DNA of 64,000 nucleotides from Streptomyces melanogenes (GCF_014649795.1 NZ_BMTS01000005.1:124001-188000); one strand, 5' to 3'. Numbered from the stretch's first letter, positions 45,756 through 55,628 are shown. Notes: generated by a model not told the origin, from the letters alone. Program-made: numbers and translations.

Positions 45756-46361
45756 TCAGCGGGCGCGGTTGAGGGTCTGCAGCGCGGCCTTCAGGAGCGC
45801 TCCGATGTTCGGCTTCCCGTCGGCCTCGGCCTGCGGGGCGACGGCGGCGACCGCCTCGTCGGCCTCCCGGGTCGCGTAGCCGAGGCCGATCAGGGCGGCG
45901 TGCAGCTGGTCGCGCCAGCCCGCCGTGACCGGGGCGCCGACGGCCGGGGCGCTGCCGACGGGCGCGCCGAGCCGGTCCTTCAGCTCGATGAGGAGCTTCT
46001 GGGCGCCCTTCTTGCCGATGCCGGGCACCGCGGTCAGCGCCTTCTCGTCGCCGGAGGCGAAGGCCCGGCGCAGCGCGTCCGGGGTGTGCACCGACAGGAC
46101 CGCCTGGGCGAGCCGGGGGCCCACCCCGTTGGCGGTCTGGAGCAGCTCGAAGACCTGCTTCTCGTCGTCGTCCGCGAAGCCGTACAGCGTCAGCGAGTCC
46201 TCGCGCACCACCAACGACGTGGCGAGCTTGGCCTGTTGGCCGATGCGGAGGGAGGCCAGCGTGTTGGGGGTGCACTGGAGGGCCATGCCGACGCCGCCGA
46301 CCTCGACCACCGCGGTGTCGGGGGCGAGGGCGGCGACCGGGCCGCTGACGAAGGCGATCAT
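45756..46361 (-). CDS. ruvA: Holliday junction branch migration protein RuvA
   Basis: Tetrameric junction-binding protein that loads RuvB. The 201-residue protein has the N-terminal OB fold ([24 protein letters not shown]), tandem HhH motifs in [13 protein letters not shown] and [20 protein letters not shown], and a C-terminal RuvB-binding helical domain ([17 protein letters not shown]). ATG at 46361 overlaps the ruvC stop (ATGA). Confidence 0.97.
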   Translation of the reverse strand: MIAFVSGPVAALAPDTAVVEVGGVGMALQCTPNTLASLRIGQQAKLATSLVVREDSLTLYGFADDDEKQVFELLQTANGVGPRLAQAVLSVHTPDALRRAFASGDEKALTAVPGIGKKGAQKLLIELKDRLGAPVGSAPAVGAPVTAGWRDQLHAALIGLGYATREADEAVAAVAPQAEADGKPNIGALLKAALQTLNRAR

Positions 46362-46903
46362 CGCGTGACCTTCTTTACGGAGAGTTGGGCACGGCGGGCC
46401 TGCTCGTGCGCCTGCTGGAGGCGGTTGACGGCGGGGGCGCGCCAGATGTGGCAGATGGCGAGGGCCAGCGCGTCCGCCGCGTCGGCCGGTTTGGGCGGGG
46501 ATTCGAGCCTGAGGAGCCGGGTGACCATGGCGCCGACCTGGGCCTTGTCGGCCCGGCCGCTGCCGGTGACGGCGGCCTTGACCTCGCTGGGGGTGTGCAG
46601 GGCGACCGGGATGCCGCGGCGGGACGCGCAGAGCATGGCGACGGCGCTGGCCTGGGCGGTGCCCATCACCGTACGCACGTTGTGCTGGCTGAACACCCGC
46701 TCCACGGCGACGAATTCGGGCCGGTGCTCGTCCAGCCACGCCTCTATGCCCTGCTCGATGGCGACGAGGCGGTGGCCCAACTCGGCGTCCGCGGGGGTCC
46801 GCACGACACCGACGCCGAGCATGGTGAGCGGCCGGCCCGCGACGCCCTCGACGACGCCCACGCCACACCGCGTCAGCCCGGGGTCCACTCCGAGAACGCG
46901 CAC
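46358..46903 (-). CDS. ruvC: Crossover junction endodeoxyribonuclease RuvC
   Basis: Holliday junction resolvase with an RNase H fold. The 181-residue protein has the acidic residues in [12 protein letters not shown] (first Asp), [15 protein letters not shown] (Glu) and [15 protein letters not shown] (C-terminal Asp pair). GTG at 46903 has GAGGGGAGG upstream. First gene of ruvCAB. Confidence 0.97.
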   Translation of the reverse strand: MRVLGVDPGLTRCGVGVVEGVAGRPLTMLGVGVVRTPADAELGHRLVAIEQGIEAWLDEHRPEFVAVERVFSQHNVRTVMGTAQASAVAMLCASRRGIPVALHTPSEVKAAVTGSGRADKAQVGAMVTRLLRLESPPKPADAADALALAICHIWRAPAVNRLQQAHEQARRAQLSVKKVTR

Positions 46904-46964
46904 GGCCCCTCCCCTCGGTGATCTTCGACTTCCTGCCAGGCTATCCGCTGCCACCGACAACAGC

Positions 46965-46998
46965 GGCGGGCCGGTGGGACGTGTCCCATCGGCCCGCC
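46965..46998 (-). terminator. Terminator after yebC
   Basis: A 16-bp stem with one G-T pair and a 2-nt loop (arms 46965-46980 and 46983-46998) lies 25 nt past the yebC stop and 60 nt before ruvC. Confidence 0.85.
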
Positions 46999-47022
46999 GA
47001 AACTGCGCGGTTCGCGGCAGCG

Positions 47023-47775
47023 TTACGCGTCGACCTTCTCCATGACCTCGTCGGAGACGTCGAAGTTGGCGAAGACGTTCTGCACGTCGTCGCTGTCCTC
47101 CAGCGCGTCGATCAGCTTGAAGATCTTGCGCGCGCCCTCCTCGTCCAGCTCGACCTGCATGGTCGGGACGAAGCTGGAGTCGGCCGAGTCGTAGTCGATG
47201 CCCGCCTCCTGGAGCGCGGTGCGGACCGCGACCAGGTCGGTGGCCTCGCTGATGATCTCGAAGGTGTCGCCGTTGTCGTTGACCTCTTCGGCACCGGCGT
47301 CCAGGACCGCGCCGAGCACGTCGTCCTCGGTGAGCTCCGCCTTGGGCAGGATGATGACGCCCTTGCGGTTGAAGAGGTACGAGACCGAGCCCGGGTCGGC
47401 CATGTTGCCGCCGTTGCGGGTCATGGCGACGCGGACGTCCGAGGCGGCACGGTTGCGGTTGTCGGTGAGGCACTCGATGAGCACCGCGACACCGTTCGGG
47501 CCGTAGCCCTCGTACATGATCGTCTCGTAGTCGGCGCCGCCCGCCTCGAGACCGGCACCGCGCTTGAGCGCGGAGTCGATGTTCTTGTTGGGCACCGACT
47601 GCTTCTTGGCCTTCTGCACGGCGTCGAAGAGCGTCGGGTTGCCGTCGATGTCCGCGCCGCCGGTGCGGGCCGCGACCTCGATGTTCTTGATCAGCTTCGC
47701 GAAGAGTTTGCCGCGCTTGGCGTCGATCACGGCCTTCTTGTGCTTCGTCGTAGCCCATTTAGAGTGGCCGGACAT
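47023..47775 (-). CDS. yebC: YebC/PmpR-family protein (TACO1-like)
   Basis: Family first described as transcriptional regulators and, for some members, as translation factors that relieve ribosome stalling. The 250-residue protein begins [31 protein letters not shown] and has the three-domain layout with [26 protein letters not shown] at 47775. Located immediately upstream of ruvC, a very widely conserved pairing. Confidence 0.95.
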   Translation of the reverse strand: MSGHSKWATTKHKKAVIDAKRGKLFAKLIKNIEVAARTGGADIDGNPTLFDAVQKAKKQSVPNKNIDSALKRGAGLEAGGADYETIMYEGYGPNGVAVLIECLTDNRNRAASDVRVAMTRNGGNMADPGSVSYLFNRKGVIILPKAELTEDDVLGAVLDAGAEEVNDNGDTFEIISEATDLVAVRTALQEAGIDYDSADSSFVPTMQVELDEEGARKIFKLIDALEDSDDVQNVFANFDVSDEVMEKVDA

Positions 47776-47837
47776 CTGCCTGTCTCCTTCGCGTAACCAA
47801 TTCTGCGTCGTTCGGCAGAGATCCTACCGGGAGCCGG

Positions 47838-48425
47838 TCACCTGGCGTCGCGCACCATCTCCACGAAGAGCGCGTGCATCCGGTGGTCGCCGGTCAGCTC
47901 GGGGTGGAACGAGGTCGCCAGCGCGTTGCCCTGGCGCACCGCGACGATGTGGCCGCCGTGCTCGGCGAGCACCTCGGTCTGCGCGCCGACCGACTCCACC
48001 CAGGGCGCCCGGATGAAGACGCCCTCGACGGGGCCGACTCCGGTGACCTCCACGGTGGCCTCGAACGACTCGTTCTGCCGTCCGAAGGCGTTGCGGCGCA
48101 CGATCATGTCGATGCCGCCGATCGTCTCCTGGCCCGAGCGCGGGTCGAGGATCTTGTCGGCGAGCATGATCAGGCCGGCGCAGGTGCCGTAGACGGGCAT
48201 GCCGTCGGCCACGCGCGCGCGCAGCGGCTCCATCAGCCCGAAGAGGACCGCGAGCTTGGAGATGGTGGTGGACTCGCCGCCGGGGATGACCAGGCCGTCC
48301 ACCTCGGCGAGCTCCTCGGGGCGCCGGACCGGCCTGGCCACGGCGTCCGCCGCGGCCAGGGCGATCAGGTGCTCCCGTACGTCGCCCTGGAGGGCCAGGA
48401 CGCCTATGACGGGTGTGCTGCTCAT
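47838..48425 (-). CDS. pdxT: Pyridoxal 5'-phosphate synthase glutaminase subunit
   Basis: Supplies ammonia to PdxS for PLP synthesis. The 195-residue class I-like glutaminase has [26 protein letters not shown], the nucleophile Cys82 in [11 protein letters not shown], and the His-Glu pair in [10 protein letters not shown]. It lies 19 nt downstream of pdxS. Confidence 0.97.
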   Translation of the reverse strand: MSSTPVIGVLALQGDVREHLIALAAADAVARPVRRPEELAEVDGLVIPGGESTTISKLAVLFGLMEPLRARVADGMPVYGTCAGLIMLADKILDPRSGQETIGGIDMIVRRNAFGRQNESFEATVEVTGVGPVEGVFIRAPWVESVGAQTEVLAEHGGHIVAVRQGNALATSFHPELTGDHRMHALFVEMVRDAR

Positions 48426-48444
48426 GTCCTTCGGTACCTGTGCC

Positions 48445-49359
48445 TTACCAGCCGCGGTTGGCGTAGCGCTCGGCCTCGGGGAGGGTGTCGCAGTTGATGC
48501 CGACCATGGCCTCGCCCAGGTTGCGGGACGCGTCCGCGATGATCTTCGGGTCGTCGTAGAAGGTGGTGGCCTTCACGATGGCGGCGGCGCGCTTGGCCGG
48601 GTCGCCCGACTTGAAGATGCCGGAGCCGACGAAGACGCCCTCGGCGCCGAGCTGGCGCATCAGCGCGGCGTCGGCCGGGGTGGCGACGCCACCGGCGGAG
48701 AACAGCACCACGGGGAGCTTGCCGAGCTCGGCGACCTCCTTGACCAGCTCGTACGGGGCGCGCAGCTCCTTGGCGGCGGCGAACAGCTCGTTGTTGTCGA
48801 AGCCGCGCAGCTTGGCGATCTCGTTCTTGATCTGGCGCAGGTGGCGGACGGCCTCGACGACGTTGCCGGTGCCGGCCTCGCCCTTGGAGCGGATCATGGC
48901 CGCGCCCTCGGCGATGCGGCGCAGGGCCTCGCCCAGGTTGGTGGCACCACAGACGAAGGGGGTCGTGAAGGCCCACTTGTCGGAGTGGTTGACCTCGTCG
49001 GCCGGGGTGAGGACCTCGGACTCGTCGATGTAGTCGACGCCGAGGGACTGCAGCACCTGGGCCTCGACGAAGTGGCCGATGCGGGACTTGGCCATGACGG
49101 GGATGGAGACGGCCTCGATGATCTCTTCGATCATGTTGGGGTCGGACATGCGCGCCACGCCGCCGTCCTTGCGGATGTCGGCGGGCACCCGCTCCAGGGC
49201 CATGACGGCCACGGCGCCGGCGTCCTCGGCGATCTTCGCCTGCTCGGCGTTGACCACGTCCATGATCACGCCGCCCTTGAGCTGCTCGGCCATGCCGCGC
49301 TTCACGCGCGCGGTGCCGGTCTCGGGGTTCTGGGCGCTGGTGGGCAGGGTGCTGGACAC
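48445..49359 (-). CDS. pdxS: Pyridoxal 5'-phosphate synthase lyase subunit
   Basis: Condenses ribose 5-phosphate, glyceraldehyde 3-phosphate and ammonia to PLP (DXP-independent route). The 304-residue TIM-barrel protein is highly conserved: [61 protein letters not shown] and GSGIFKS. It starts with GTG at 49359. No PdxR regulator is next to it. Confidence 0.98.
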   Translation of the reverse strand: MSSTLPTSAQNPETGTARVKRGMAEQLKGGVIMDVVNAEQAKIAEDAGAVAVMALERVPADIRKDGGVARMSDPNMIEEIIEAVSIPVMAKSRIGHFVEAQVLQSLGVDYIDESEVLTPADEVNHSDKWAFTTPFVCGATNLGEALRRIAEGAAMIRSKGEAGTGNVVEAVRHLRQIKNEIAKLRGFDNNELFAAAKELRAPYELVKEVAELGKLPVVLFSAGGVATPADAALMRQLGAEGVFVGSGIFKSGDPAKRAAAIVKATTFYDDPKIIADASRNLGEAMVGINCDTLPEAERYANRGW

Positions 49360-49497
49360 GGGACCTCGCTGGAGTGAAGAAGGGGTTCTCTACTGCCTCA
49401 GAGGGTCGCCGTGCGGACCAGTCCACCGCAAGGGCCAATGTGCAGGCGGTGGATCGTTTTGGCAGGCGGGACGCGGTGTGCGCGGGCGCCCGCCCCG

Positions 49498-50049
49498 TTA
49501 CGGCTGGGACCCCGGGCGGTCCGCCAGCGCGGCCGGGGGCTCGTCGTCCATCTCGAAGGCGAGGGGGAACGGGGCGTGTCCGGCCAGCCGGAACCAGCGC
49601 ACCTTGCGGTGCCTGCGCAGGGCGCGGGCGGCGCGGACGGCGTCGTTGTGGAAGCGGCGGGCCATCGGGACGCGGCGCACGGCCTGGGCCAACTCCTCCG
49701 CCGCGTCCACGCCGCCGGGGGCCTCACGGACCGCGTCCACCTGGGCGGGCTCGCCGAAGACGGCCCGCAGCGCCTGGCTGAGCTCGCTCTCGGCGACCTC
49801 CCGGTGCTCCTCCTCGGCCTGGCGGGCCGCGTGCGCCGCCTCGTACAGCACGATGGACGCGGCGGGGTCCAGGACGCCGGAGGTGGCCAGTTCCTGGGTG
49901 ACCGAGGCTCGGCGCAGCAGCTGGGCGTCGAGGGCGGCGCGGGCGGCGTCGATGCGGGCGTGCAGGCGGTCGAGGCGGCCGGCGGTCCAGCTGAGGTAGA
50001 GGCCGATCGCTACGAGGGCGATGGCGGTCCAGATGAGGGTTACGGTCAC
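49498..50049 (-). CDS. Membrane-anchored LemA-like protein
   Basis: A 183-residue protein with an N-terminal transmembrane helix (LIWTAIALVAIGLYLSWTAG) followed by a helical segment RLDRLHARIDAARAALDAQLLRR. This resembles the LemA-family pattern in which a first helix precedes a basic coiled-coil domain. The C-terminal part (VPMARRFHNDAVRAARALRRHRKVRWF) resembles conserved actinobacterial proteins. Start is uncertain: GTG at 50049 or TTG at 50058. It lies downstream of the pimA cluster beyond a repeat-rich gap. Confidence 0.72.
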   Translation of the reverse strand: MTVTLIWTAIALVAIGLYLSWTAGRLDRLHARIDAARAALDAQLLRRASVTQELATSGVLDPAASIVLYEAAHAARQAEEEHREVAESELSQALRAVFGEPAQVDAVREAPGGVDAAEELAQAVRRVPMARRFHNDAVRAARALRRHRKVRWFRLAGHAPFPLAFEMDDEPPAALADRPGSQP

Positions 50050-50202
50050 GGGCGGCAAGGCTACCGGGCCCTCCGGGGGAGGCGGAGGTAAGCGGCGGTC
50101 TCCCTGGGGCTATGTCCCCCTGACCCCGTTGCGGGGCCTGCGGCCCCTGCACCCCGCTTTCGGGGCTGCGCCCCGGACTCCGTTCGTCTGCGGCCCGGTG
50201 GG

Positions 50203-50230
50203 GGCTGGTCGCGCAGTTCCCCGCGCCCCT
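50203..50230 (+). repeat. Streptomyces intergenic repeat, copy 3
   Basis: Same 28-nt element as at 16103-16130 and 20550-20577. Confidence 0.85.
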
Positions 50231-50281
50231 GGAAGCGCCCCTCCGGGCCGCCCAGGGGGATTGCCGCGCAGCGGCATTTTT

Positions 50282-50309
50282 AGGGGCGCGGGGAACTGCG
50301 CGACCAGCC
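50282..50309 (-). repeat. Streptomyces intergenic repeat, copy 4 (inverted)
   Basis: Exact reverse complement of copy 3, 51 nt away. The rest of the 50050-50376 gap holds GC-rich short inverted repeats (for example around 50120-50175) and no gene I can support. Confidence 0.85.
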
Positions 50310-50376
50310 CGCCACAACCCGCAGACGAAAACGCGCCCCGGAAGCCCCCGCCCGTAGGCGAACGGAGTCCCTGGAC

Positions 50377-51537
50377 TCAGTCCCGCGCCAAACCGAACCT
50401 CGCCCGGAACCCAGGCCGTTCGTCCGTGGCCACCGACGCCGCCCCGTCCGTCACCGTCTCGTAGACCGCGAGGATGTCCGCCCCGACCGTCGACCAGTCG
50501 AAGCGGCGCACATGGGCGGAGCCGCGTGCGCCGAGTTCGGCTCGGCGGGCCGGGTCCGACAGGAGGGAGACGGCGGAGCGCGCCAGCGCGTCCGCGTCCT
50601 CGTTGGCGAAGAGCTCGCCCGCACCACCCTGGTCCAGGACCTGCGCGAACGCGTCCAGGTCGCTCGCCAGGACCGCCGCCCCGGCCGACAGCGCCTCGAC
50701 CAGGATGATGCCGAAGCTCTCGCCGCCGGTGTTGGGCGCCACGTACACGTCGACGCTGCTCAGGAAGCGCGCCTTGTCCTCGTCGCTCACCATGCCCAGG
50801 AACTCCACCCGGGAGCGCAGCTCCGCGGGCAGGGACGCCACGGCTTCCTGCTCGTCGCCCCTGCCCGCCACCAGCAGGCGGGTCTGCGGGCGTTCGGCCA
50901 GGATCTTCGGCAGCGCCTTCATCAGGACCGGCAGGCCCTTCCGCGGCTCGTCGATGCGCCCTATGAAGCCGAGCGTGTCGCCCTGCCACTGTGGCCGGGG
51001 CTCGGCCTTGGCGAAGAAGTCGACGTCGACGCCGTTGGGGATCACCACCGCGTCGCCGCCGAGGTGCTCGACCAGCGTGCGCCGCGCGTACTCGCTCACC
51101 GCGATCCGCGCGCTGATCTTCTCCAGGGCGGGCTGGAGGATCGGATAGGCCGCGATCATCGCGCGCGAGCGGGGGTTGGAGGTGTGGAACGTCGCCACGA
51201 TCGGGCCCTGCGCCGCCCAGCAGCTCAGCAGGCCCAGCGACGGCGAGGCGGGCTCGTGGATGTGGATCACGTCGAACGTGCCCTCGTGCAGCCACCGCCG
51301 CACCCGGGCCGCCGAGAGGAAGCCGAAGTTGAGCCGGGCCACCGAGCCGTTGTAGGGCACCGGCACCGCCCGGCCCGCCGAGACCACGTACGGCGGGAGC
51401 GGCGTCTCGTCGTCGGCGGGGGCCAGCACGGAGACCTCGTGGCCGCGCCGGATCAGATGCTCGGCCAGGTCCCTGATGTGGAACTGGACGCCGCCGGGGA
51501 CGTCCCAGGAGTACGGGCAGACGATGCCGATCCTCAC
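50377..51537 (-). CDS. pimA: GT4-family phosphatidylinositol mannosyltransferase-like protein
   Basis: Likely transfers mannose from GDP-mannose to phosphatidylinositol on the cytoplasmic membrane face, the first PIM step. The 386-residue GT-B glycosyltransferase has RIGIVCPYSWDVPGGVQFHIRDLAEHL (acceptor loop), FHTSNPRSRAM, GRIDEPRKGLPVLMKAL, and the donor-binding GGESFGIILVEALSAGAAVLASDL. Its order with the acyltransferase and PI-phosphate synthase genes matches mycobacterial pimA (Rv2610c). GTG at 51537 overlaps the acyltransferase stop (GTGA). Confidence 0.92.
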   Translation of the reverse strand: MRIGIVCPYSWDVPGGVQFHIRDLAEHLIRRGHEVSVLAPADDETPLPPYVVSAGRAVPVPYNGSVARLNFGFLSAARVRRWLHEGTFDVIHIHEPASPSLGLLSCWAAQGPIVATFHTSNPRSRAMIAAYPILQPALEKISARIAVSEYARRTLVEHLGGDAVVIPNGVDVDFFAKAEPRPQWQGDTLGFIGRIDEPRKGLPVLMKALPKILAERPQTRLLVAGRGDEQEAVASLPAELRSRVEFLGMVSDEDKARFLSSVDVYVAPNTGGESFGIILVEALSAGAAVLASDLDAFAQVLDQGGAGELFANEDADALARSAVSLLSDPARRAELGARGSAHVRRFDWSTVGADILAVYETVTDGAASVATDERPGFRARFGLARD

Positions 51538-52430
51538 GCCCGGCGCTCCTCAAGGTCGGCGAGCCACAGTCGCTGCAGCATGTGCCAGTCCTCCGGGTGT
51601 TCGGCGATTCCGGTGGCGAAGGCGTCCGCCAGCGCCTGGGTCATCACGGACGTCTTCTCCGCGCGCGTGCCCGTCTCGGGCACCTCGATCGGCGGGTGCA
51701 CCCGACCCCGCATGACGGCCGACTCGTCGTACCAGAGCGTCACGGGCAGCAGCAGCGCGCCCGTCTGCTGGGCAAGCAGCGCGGGCCCCGCGGGCATCCG
51801 CGCGGTGTCCCCGAAGAACTTCACCTCGACGCCCGAGGCCGACAGATCGCGGTCGGCGACCAGGCAGACCAGACCGCCGTCGCGCAGCCGCCGGGCCAGC
51901 GTGCCGAAGGCCGAGCCGCCGGTGTGCGGCAGGACCTCCATGCCCAGGCTCTCGCGGTAGGCGACGAACCGGTCGTACAGCGTCTCCGGCTTGAGCCGCT
52001 CGGCGACCGTGGTGAACGGGGTGTCCAGCTTGGTGGTGACCCAGGCGCCCGCCAGGTCGTAGTTGCCCATGTGCGGCAGCGCGAGCACCACGCCCCGGCC
52101 GGAGGCGAGGCCGTCGACCAGATAGTGCACGTCCTGCGGCTCGAAACCGGTCTTCATCCGGTCCTTGCTCCAGGCGGGCAGCCGGAACGACTCCATCCAG
52201 TACCGCATGTACGAGCGCATTCCGGCCTTGGACAGCTCGGCCAGGCGCTGCGGAGAGGCGTCGGGCACCACGCGCGCGAGGTTGGACTCAAGGCGCAGCA
52301 CGCTCTTGCCGCGCCGCTTCCACACCGTGTCCGCGATCCGCCGGCCCAGGCCCGTGGCCATCGGCTCGGGGAGCTTCTTGACGGTGGCCCAGCCCAGTCC
52401 GTACAGCGTGTCCGTCAGCCGTTCCCTCAT
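51534..52430 (-). CDS. Phosphatidylinositol mannoside acyltransferase-like (LpxL/HtrB family)
   Basis: A 298-residue lysophospholipid-acyltransferase-like protein, the counterpart of mycobacterial PatA (Rv2611c), which acylates PIM. The conserved HxxxxD-type motif is visible in ALPHMGNYDLAGAW, followed by ERLKPETLYDRFVAYRESLGMEVL and LVADRDLSASGVEVKFFG. ATG at 52430 overlaps the end of the PI synthase gene (ATGA), and its 3' end overlaps pimA, so the three genes form one operon. Confidence 0.92.
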   Translation of the reverse strand: MRERLTDTLYGLGWATVKKLPEPMATGLGRRIADTVWKRRGKSVLRLESNLARVVPDASPQRLAELSKAGMRSYMRYWMESFRLPAWSKDRMKTGFEPQDVHYLVDGLASGRGVVLALPHMGNYDLAGAWVTTKLDTPFTTVAERLKPETLYDRFVAYRESLGMEVLPHTGGSAFGTLARRLRDGGLVCLVADRDLSASGVEVKFFGDTARMPAGPALLAQQTGALLLPVTLWYDESAVMRGRVHPPIEVPETGTRAEKTSVMTQALADAFATGIAEHPEDWHMLQRLWLADLEERRA

Positions 52431-53086
52431 GAGGCCGCCTCGCTGGTCGCGGCGGCGGCATCGGCCTCCGCGGCCTCGCGGCGCACCGTCACCACCCGCT
52501 GGACCAGCGTGATCAGACTGCCCACGGCCACGATCCACAGCGCGATCGGCAGCAGGACCTGGATGCCCGGCACGCCGAACTTGTGCAGGCCCGCGAAACC
52601 GGCCGCGACCAGCGAGATCACCAGGCGCTCGGCCCGCTCGATCAGGCCGTTGACGGCGACCGGCAGCCCGATCGACTCGCCGCGCGCCTTGGTGTACGAG
52701 ACGACCTGGCCGCTGGCGAGGCAGAAGATCGCGACCGCGCACAGGACGTTGTCGTCCCCGCCGCCCGCGTACCAGAGGGCGAAGCCGCCGAAGATCGCGC
52801 CGTCCGCGACGCGGTCGAGCGTCGAGTCGAGGAACGCGCCCCAGCGGCTGGAGATCCCGGCCTGGCGGGCCATGTTGCCGTCGACCAGGTCGGAGAAGAC
52901 GAACGAGGTGATGACGATCGTGCCCCAGAAGAACTCGCCCCGGGGGAAGAAGACCAGCGCACCCGCCATCACTCCGGCCGTGCCGAGCAGGGTCACGGCA
53001 TCCGGGCTCACCCCCCGGCGGAGCAGAAACGCGGCGAACGGCGTGAGGACACGCGTGAAGAATGCACGCGCGTACTTGTTCAGCAT
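52427..53086 (-). CDS. Phosphatidylinositol phosphate synthase (CDP-alcohol phosphatidyltransferase)
   Basis: Integral membrane enzyme joining CDP-diacylglycerol and inositol phosphate. The 219-residue protein has about six helices and the full CDP-alcohol signature: Asp66, Asp69-Gly70, Ala73-Arg74, Gly83, Asp87 and Asp91 (in DLVDGNMARQAG and GAFLDSTLDR). ATG at 53086 with GGGAAGG upstream. First gene of the PI/PIM operon and orthologous in position to mycobacterial pgsA1 (Rv2612c). The name pgsA is used loosely for this family, so I leave the symbol blank. Confidence 0.93.
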   Translation of the reverse strand: MLNKYARAFFTRVLTPFAAFLLRRGVSPDAVTLLGTAGVMAGALVFFPRGEFFWGTIVITSFVFSDLVDGNMARQAGISSRWGAFLDSTLDRVADGAIFGGFALWYAGGGDDNVLCAVAIFCLASGQVVSYTKARGESIGLPVAVNGLIERAERLVISLVAAGFAGLHKFGVPGIQVLLPIALWIVAVGSLITLVQRVVTVRREAAEADAAAATSEAAS

Positions 53087-53369
53087 GGCCTTCCCGACGG
53101 TCGGTGTGGCCGCGCGGCCCTGCTGGCCACCGGCTGGCCCATCGTAGCCAGGCCCGGGGACCTCCACCGCCGCGCACCCTTCCCCGCCCGCGTTCCCGTA
53201 CGACGTATGGACGCACAGTGACCGGAGTGGAACGCTGGAAAGACCGCGGGCACGCGAAGCCGCCTCCGCCGGGGACCTCCCGGGCCGGGGGCCGGGGGAG
53301 GATTCCGCGCGGCCGCGCCCTTTCACCACCTCACCGTGCAAGAAACGGAAGCCATACGGGAGGAACGGC

Positions 53370-55568
53370 ATGGGCGACAAGGCGAGTGCACATCCCGGAG
53401 CCGCCGGCAGGGCAGCTACGGCCGACCACCCCTCATCCGTACGGAATGTGGTGCTGGTCGGCCACAGCGGATCCGGGAAGACGACATTGGTGGAAGCGCT
53501 CGCGCTGACGGCGGGAGCCGTCAACCGCGCGGGCCGGGTCGAGGACGGCGGGACCGTCTCCGACTACGACGAGATCGAACACCGGCAGCAGCGCTCGGTC
53601 CAGCTGTCGCTGGTCCCCGTGGAGTGGGCCGGCTGCAAGATCAATATCCTGGACACCCCCGGATACGCCGACTTCGTCGGGGAACTCAGGGCCGGTCTGC
53701 GAGCGGCGGACGCGGCCCTTTTCGTCGTCTCCGCCTCGGACGGCGTGGACGGCGCGACCCGGATGGTGTGGGACGAGTGCGCGGCCGTGGGCATGCCCCG
53801 GGCCATCGTGGTCACCCACCTGGAGGCGGCCCGCGCCGACTTCGCCGAGATGACCCGGGTGTGCGCGCAGGCGTTCGGCGGCGACGACCCCGACGCCGTA
53901 CTGCCGCTCTACCTGCCGCTGCACGGACCCGAGGGGCGGGACGGGCACGCGCCCGTCACCGGCCTGATCGGGCTCCTCTCGCAGCGCGTCTTCGACTACG
54001 CCTCCGGCGAGCGCAAGGAGGCAGAGCCCGGACCCGAGCAGCTCCCGCTCGTCGAGGAGGCCCGCAACCGGCTCATCGAGGGGATCATCGCCGAGAGCGA
54101 GGACGAGACCCTCATGGACCGCTACCTCGGCGGCGAGGAGATCGACGTCAAAACACTCATCGACGACCTGGAGCGGGCGGTCGCGCGCGGCACCTTCCAC
54201 CCGGTCCTGGCGGCCGCCCCGGCCGCCGAGGGCGCCCGCCAGGGCATCGGCACCGTCGAGCTCCTGGAACTCGTCACGGGCGGCTTCCCGACCCCCCTGG
54301 AGCGCACCGCGCCCGACGTGACGACCCCGCAGGGCTCCGCGCGCCCCACCCCCGTCTGCGCGCCCGACGGCCCGCTGGTCGCCGAAGTGATCAAGACCTC
54401 GTCCGACCCGTACGTGGGCCGGGTCAGTCTGGTCCGCGTCTTCTCCGGCACCCTGCACCCCGACGAGACCGTGCACGTCTCCGGCCACGGCATGACCGAC
54501 CGCGGCCACGAGGACCACGACGTCGACGAACGCATCGGCGCCCTCTCCTCGCCCTTCGGCAAACAGCAGCGCACCCTCGCCTCCTGCATCGCGGGCGACA
54601 TCGCCTGCGTCGCCAAGCTGACCCGCGCCGAGACCGGGGACACCCTCTCCGGCAAGGACGACCCGCTGCTCATGGCGCCCTGGGCCATGCCCGACCCGCT
54701 GCTCCCCCTGGCCATCCAGGCCCACAGCAAGGCCGACGAGGACAAGCTCTCGCAGGGTCTCTCCCGGCTCGTCGCCGAGGACCCGACCATGCGCCTGGAA
54801 CAGAACCCGCACACCCACCAGCTCGTCCTGTGGTGCCTGGGCGAGGCCCACAAGGACGTCGCCCTGGAGCGGCTGCGCAGCCGCTACGGCGTGCAGGTCG
54901 ACGTCGTCCCGCACAAGGTGTCGCTGCGCGAGACCTTCGGCATCGCCGCCACCGGACGCGGCCGCCATGTCAAGCAGTCCGGCGGCCACGGTCAGTACGC
55001 GATCTGCGAGATCGAGGTGGAACCGCTGCCCGCCGGATCCGGCATCGAGTTCGTCGACAAGGTCGTCGGCGGCGCCGTGCCGCGCCAGTTCATCCCCTCG
55101 GTCGAGAAGGGCGTACGCGCCCAGGCCGCCAAGGGAGTCGCCGCGGGCTACCCCCTCGTCGACGTACGGATCACGCTCCTGGACGGCAAGGCCCACTCGG
55201 TGGACTCCTCGGACGCCGCCTTCCAGACCGCCGGGGCCCTCGCCCTGCGGGAGGCCGCCGCCGACGCCCGCATCCACCTCCTGGAACCCGTCGCCGAACT
55301 CCAGGTGCTGGTCCCCGACGACTACGTGGGCCCGGTCATGAGCGACCTGTCCGGCCGCCGCGGCCGCGTCGTCGGGACCGAGCAGGCGGGCCCCGGGCGC
55401 ACCCTCGTACGGGCCGAGGTGCCCGAGATCGAGATCGGACGGTACGCGGTGGACCTGCGCTCCGTCTCGCACGGCACCGGCCGGTTCGACCGCAGCTACG
55501 CCCGGCACGAACCGATGCCTCCGCAACTGGCCGACAAGATCCGGGAATCGCTGGAAAAGACAGCTTAG
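53370..55568 (+). CDS. EF-G-like protein (EF-G2) with degenerate GTPase motifs
   Basis: A 732-residue translational-GTPase paralogue of EF-G. The P-loop is GHSGSGKTT (31-39) and the DTPG motif is present at 95-98, but the catalytic-His position of DTPGH is Tyr99 (DTPGYADF). The NKxD guanine-recognition motif is replaced by Thr149-His-Leu-Glu152. Domains II to V are recognisable (ATGRGRHVKQSGGHGQYA; VVGTEQAGPGRTLVRAEVPE). ATG at 53370 follows GGGAGG. Mycobacterial EF-G2 binds GTP but lacks GTPase activity, so a regulatory role is likelier than translocation. Divergent from the PI synthase gene. Confidence 0.92.
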   Translation: MGDKASAHPGAAGRAATADHPSSVRNVVLVGHSGSGKTTLVEALALTAGAVNRAGRVEDGGTVSDYDEIEHRQQRSVQLSLVPVEWAGCKINILDTPGYADFVGELRAGLRAADAALFVVSASDGVDGATRMVWDECAAVGMPRAIVVTHLEAARADFAEMTRVCAQAFGGDDPDAVLPLYLPLHGPEGRDGHAPVTGLIGLLSQRVFDYASGERKEAEPGPEQLPLVEEARNRLIEGIIAESEDETLMDRYLGGEEIDVKTLIDDLERAVARGTFHPVLAAAPAAEGARQGIGTVELLELVTGGFPTPLERTAPDVTTPQGSARPTPVCAPDGPLVAEVIKTSSDPYVGRVSLVRVFSGTLHPDETVHVSGHGMTDRGHEDHDVDERIGALSSPFGKQQRTLASCIAGDIACVAKLTRAETGDTLSGKDDPLLMAPWAMPDPLLPLAIQAHSKADEDKLSQGLSRLVAEDPTMRLEQNPHTHQLVLWCLGEAHKDVALERLRSRYGVQVDVVPHKVSLRETFGIAATGRGRHVKQSGGHGQYAICEIEVEPLPAGSGIEFVDKVVGGAVPRQFIPSVEKGVRAQAAKGVAAGYPLVDVRITLLDGKAHSVDSSDAAFQTAGALALREAAADARIHLLEPVAELQVLVPDDYVGPVMSDLSGRRGRVVGTEQAGPGRTLVRAEVPEIEIGRYAVDLRSVSHGTGRFDRSYARHEPMPPQLADKIRESLEKTA

Positions 55569-55596
55569 GTACGGTACTTGACGGATCGCCGGAAAC

Positions 55597-55628
55597 GCCG
55601 CCCGCCCAACCCCTTTGCGGCGGGCGGC
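55597..55628 (+). terminator. Terminator after the EF-G-like gene
   Basis: Inverted repeat GCCGCCCGCC / GGCGGGCGGC (55597-55606 and 55619-55628), 29 nt past the stop codon. Confidence 0.8.

Larger units (their letters stand above)
50183..50329. repeat. Large imperfect inverted repeat
   Basis: Outer arms TTCGTCTGCG (50183-50192) and CGCAGACGAA (50320-50329) enclose two head-to-head copies of the 28-nt intergenic repeat (50203-50230 and 50282-50309). The central region is about 50 nt. It would form a long stem in RNA or a cruciform in DNA. Confidence 0.85.

Noticed and set aside
50050..50376. Possible small gene in the repeat-rich gap.
   Set aside because: Short open frames exist on both strands, but none has a good ribosome-binding site, and they run through the inverted repeats.
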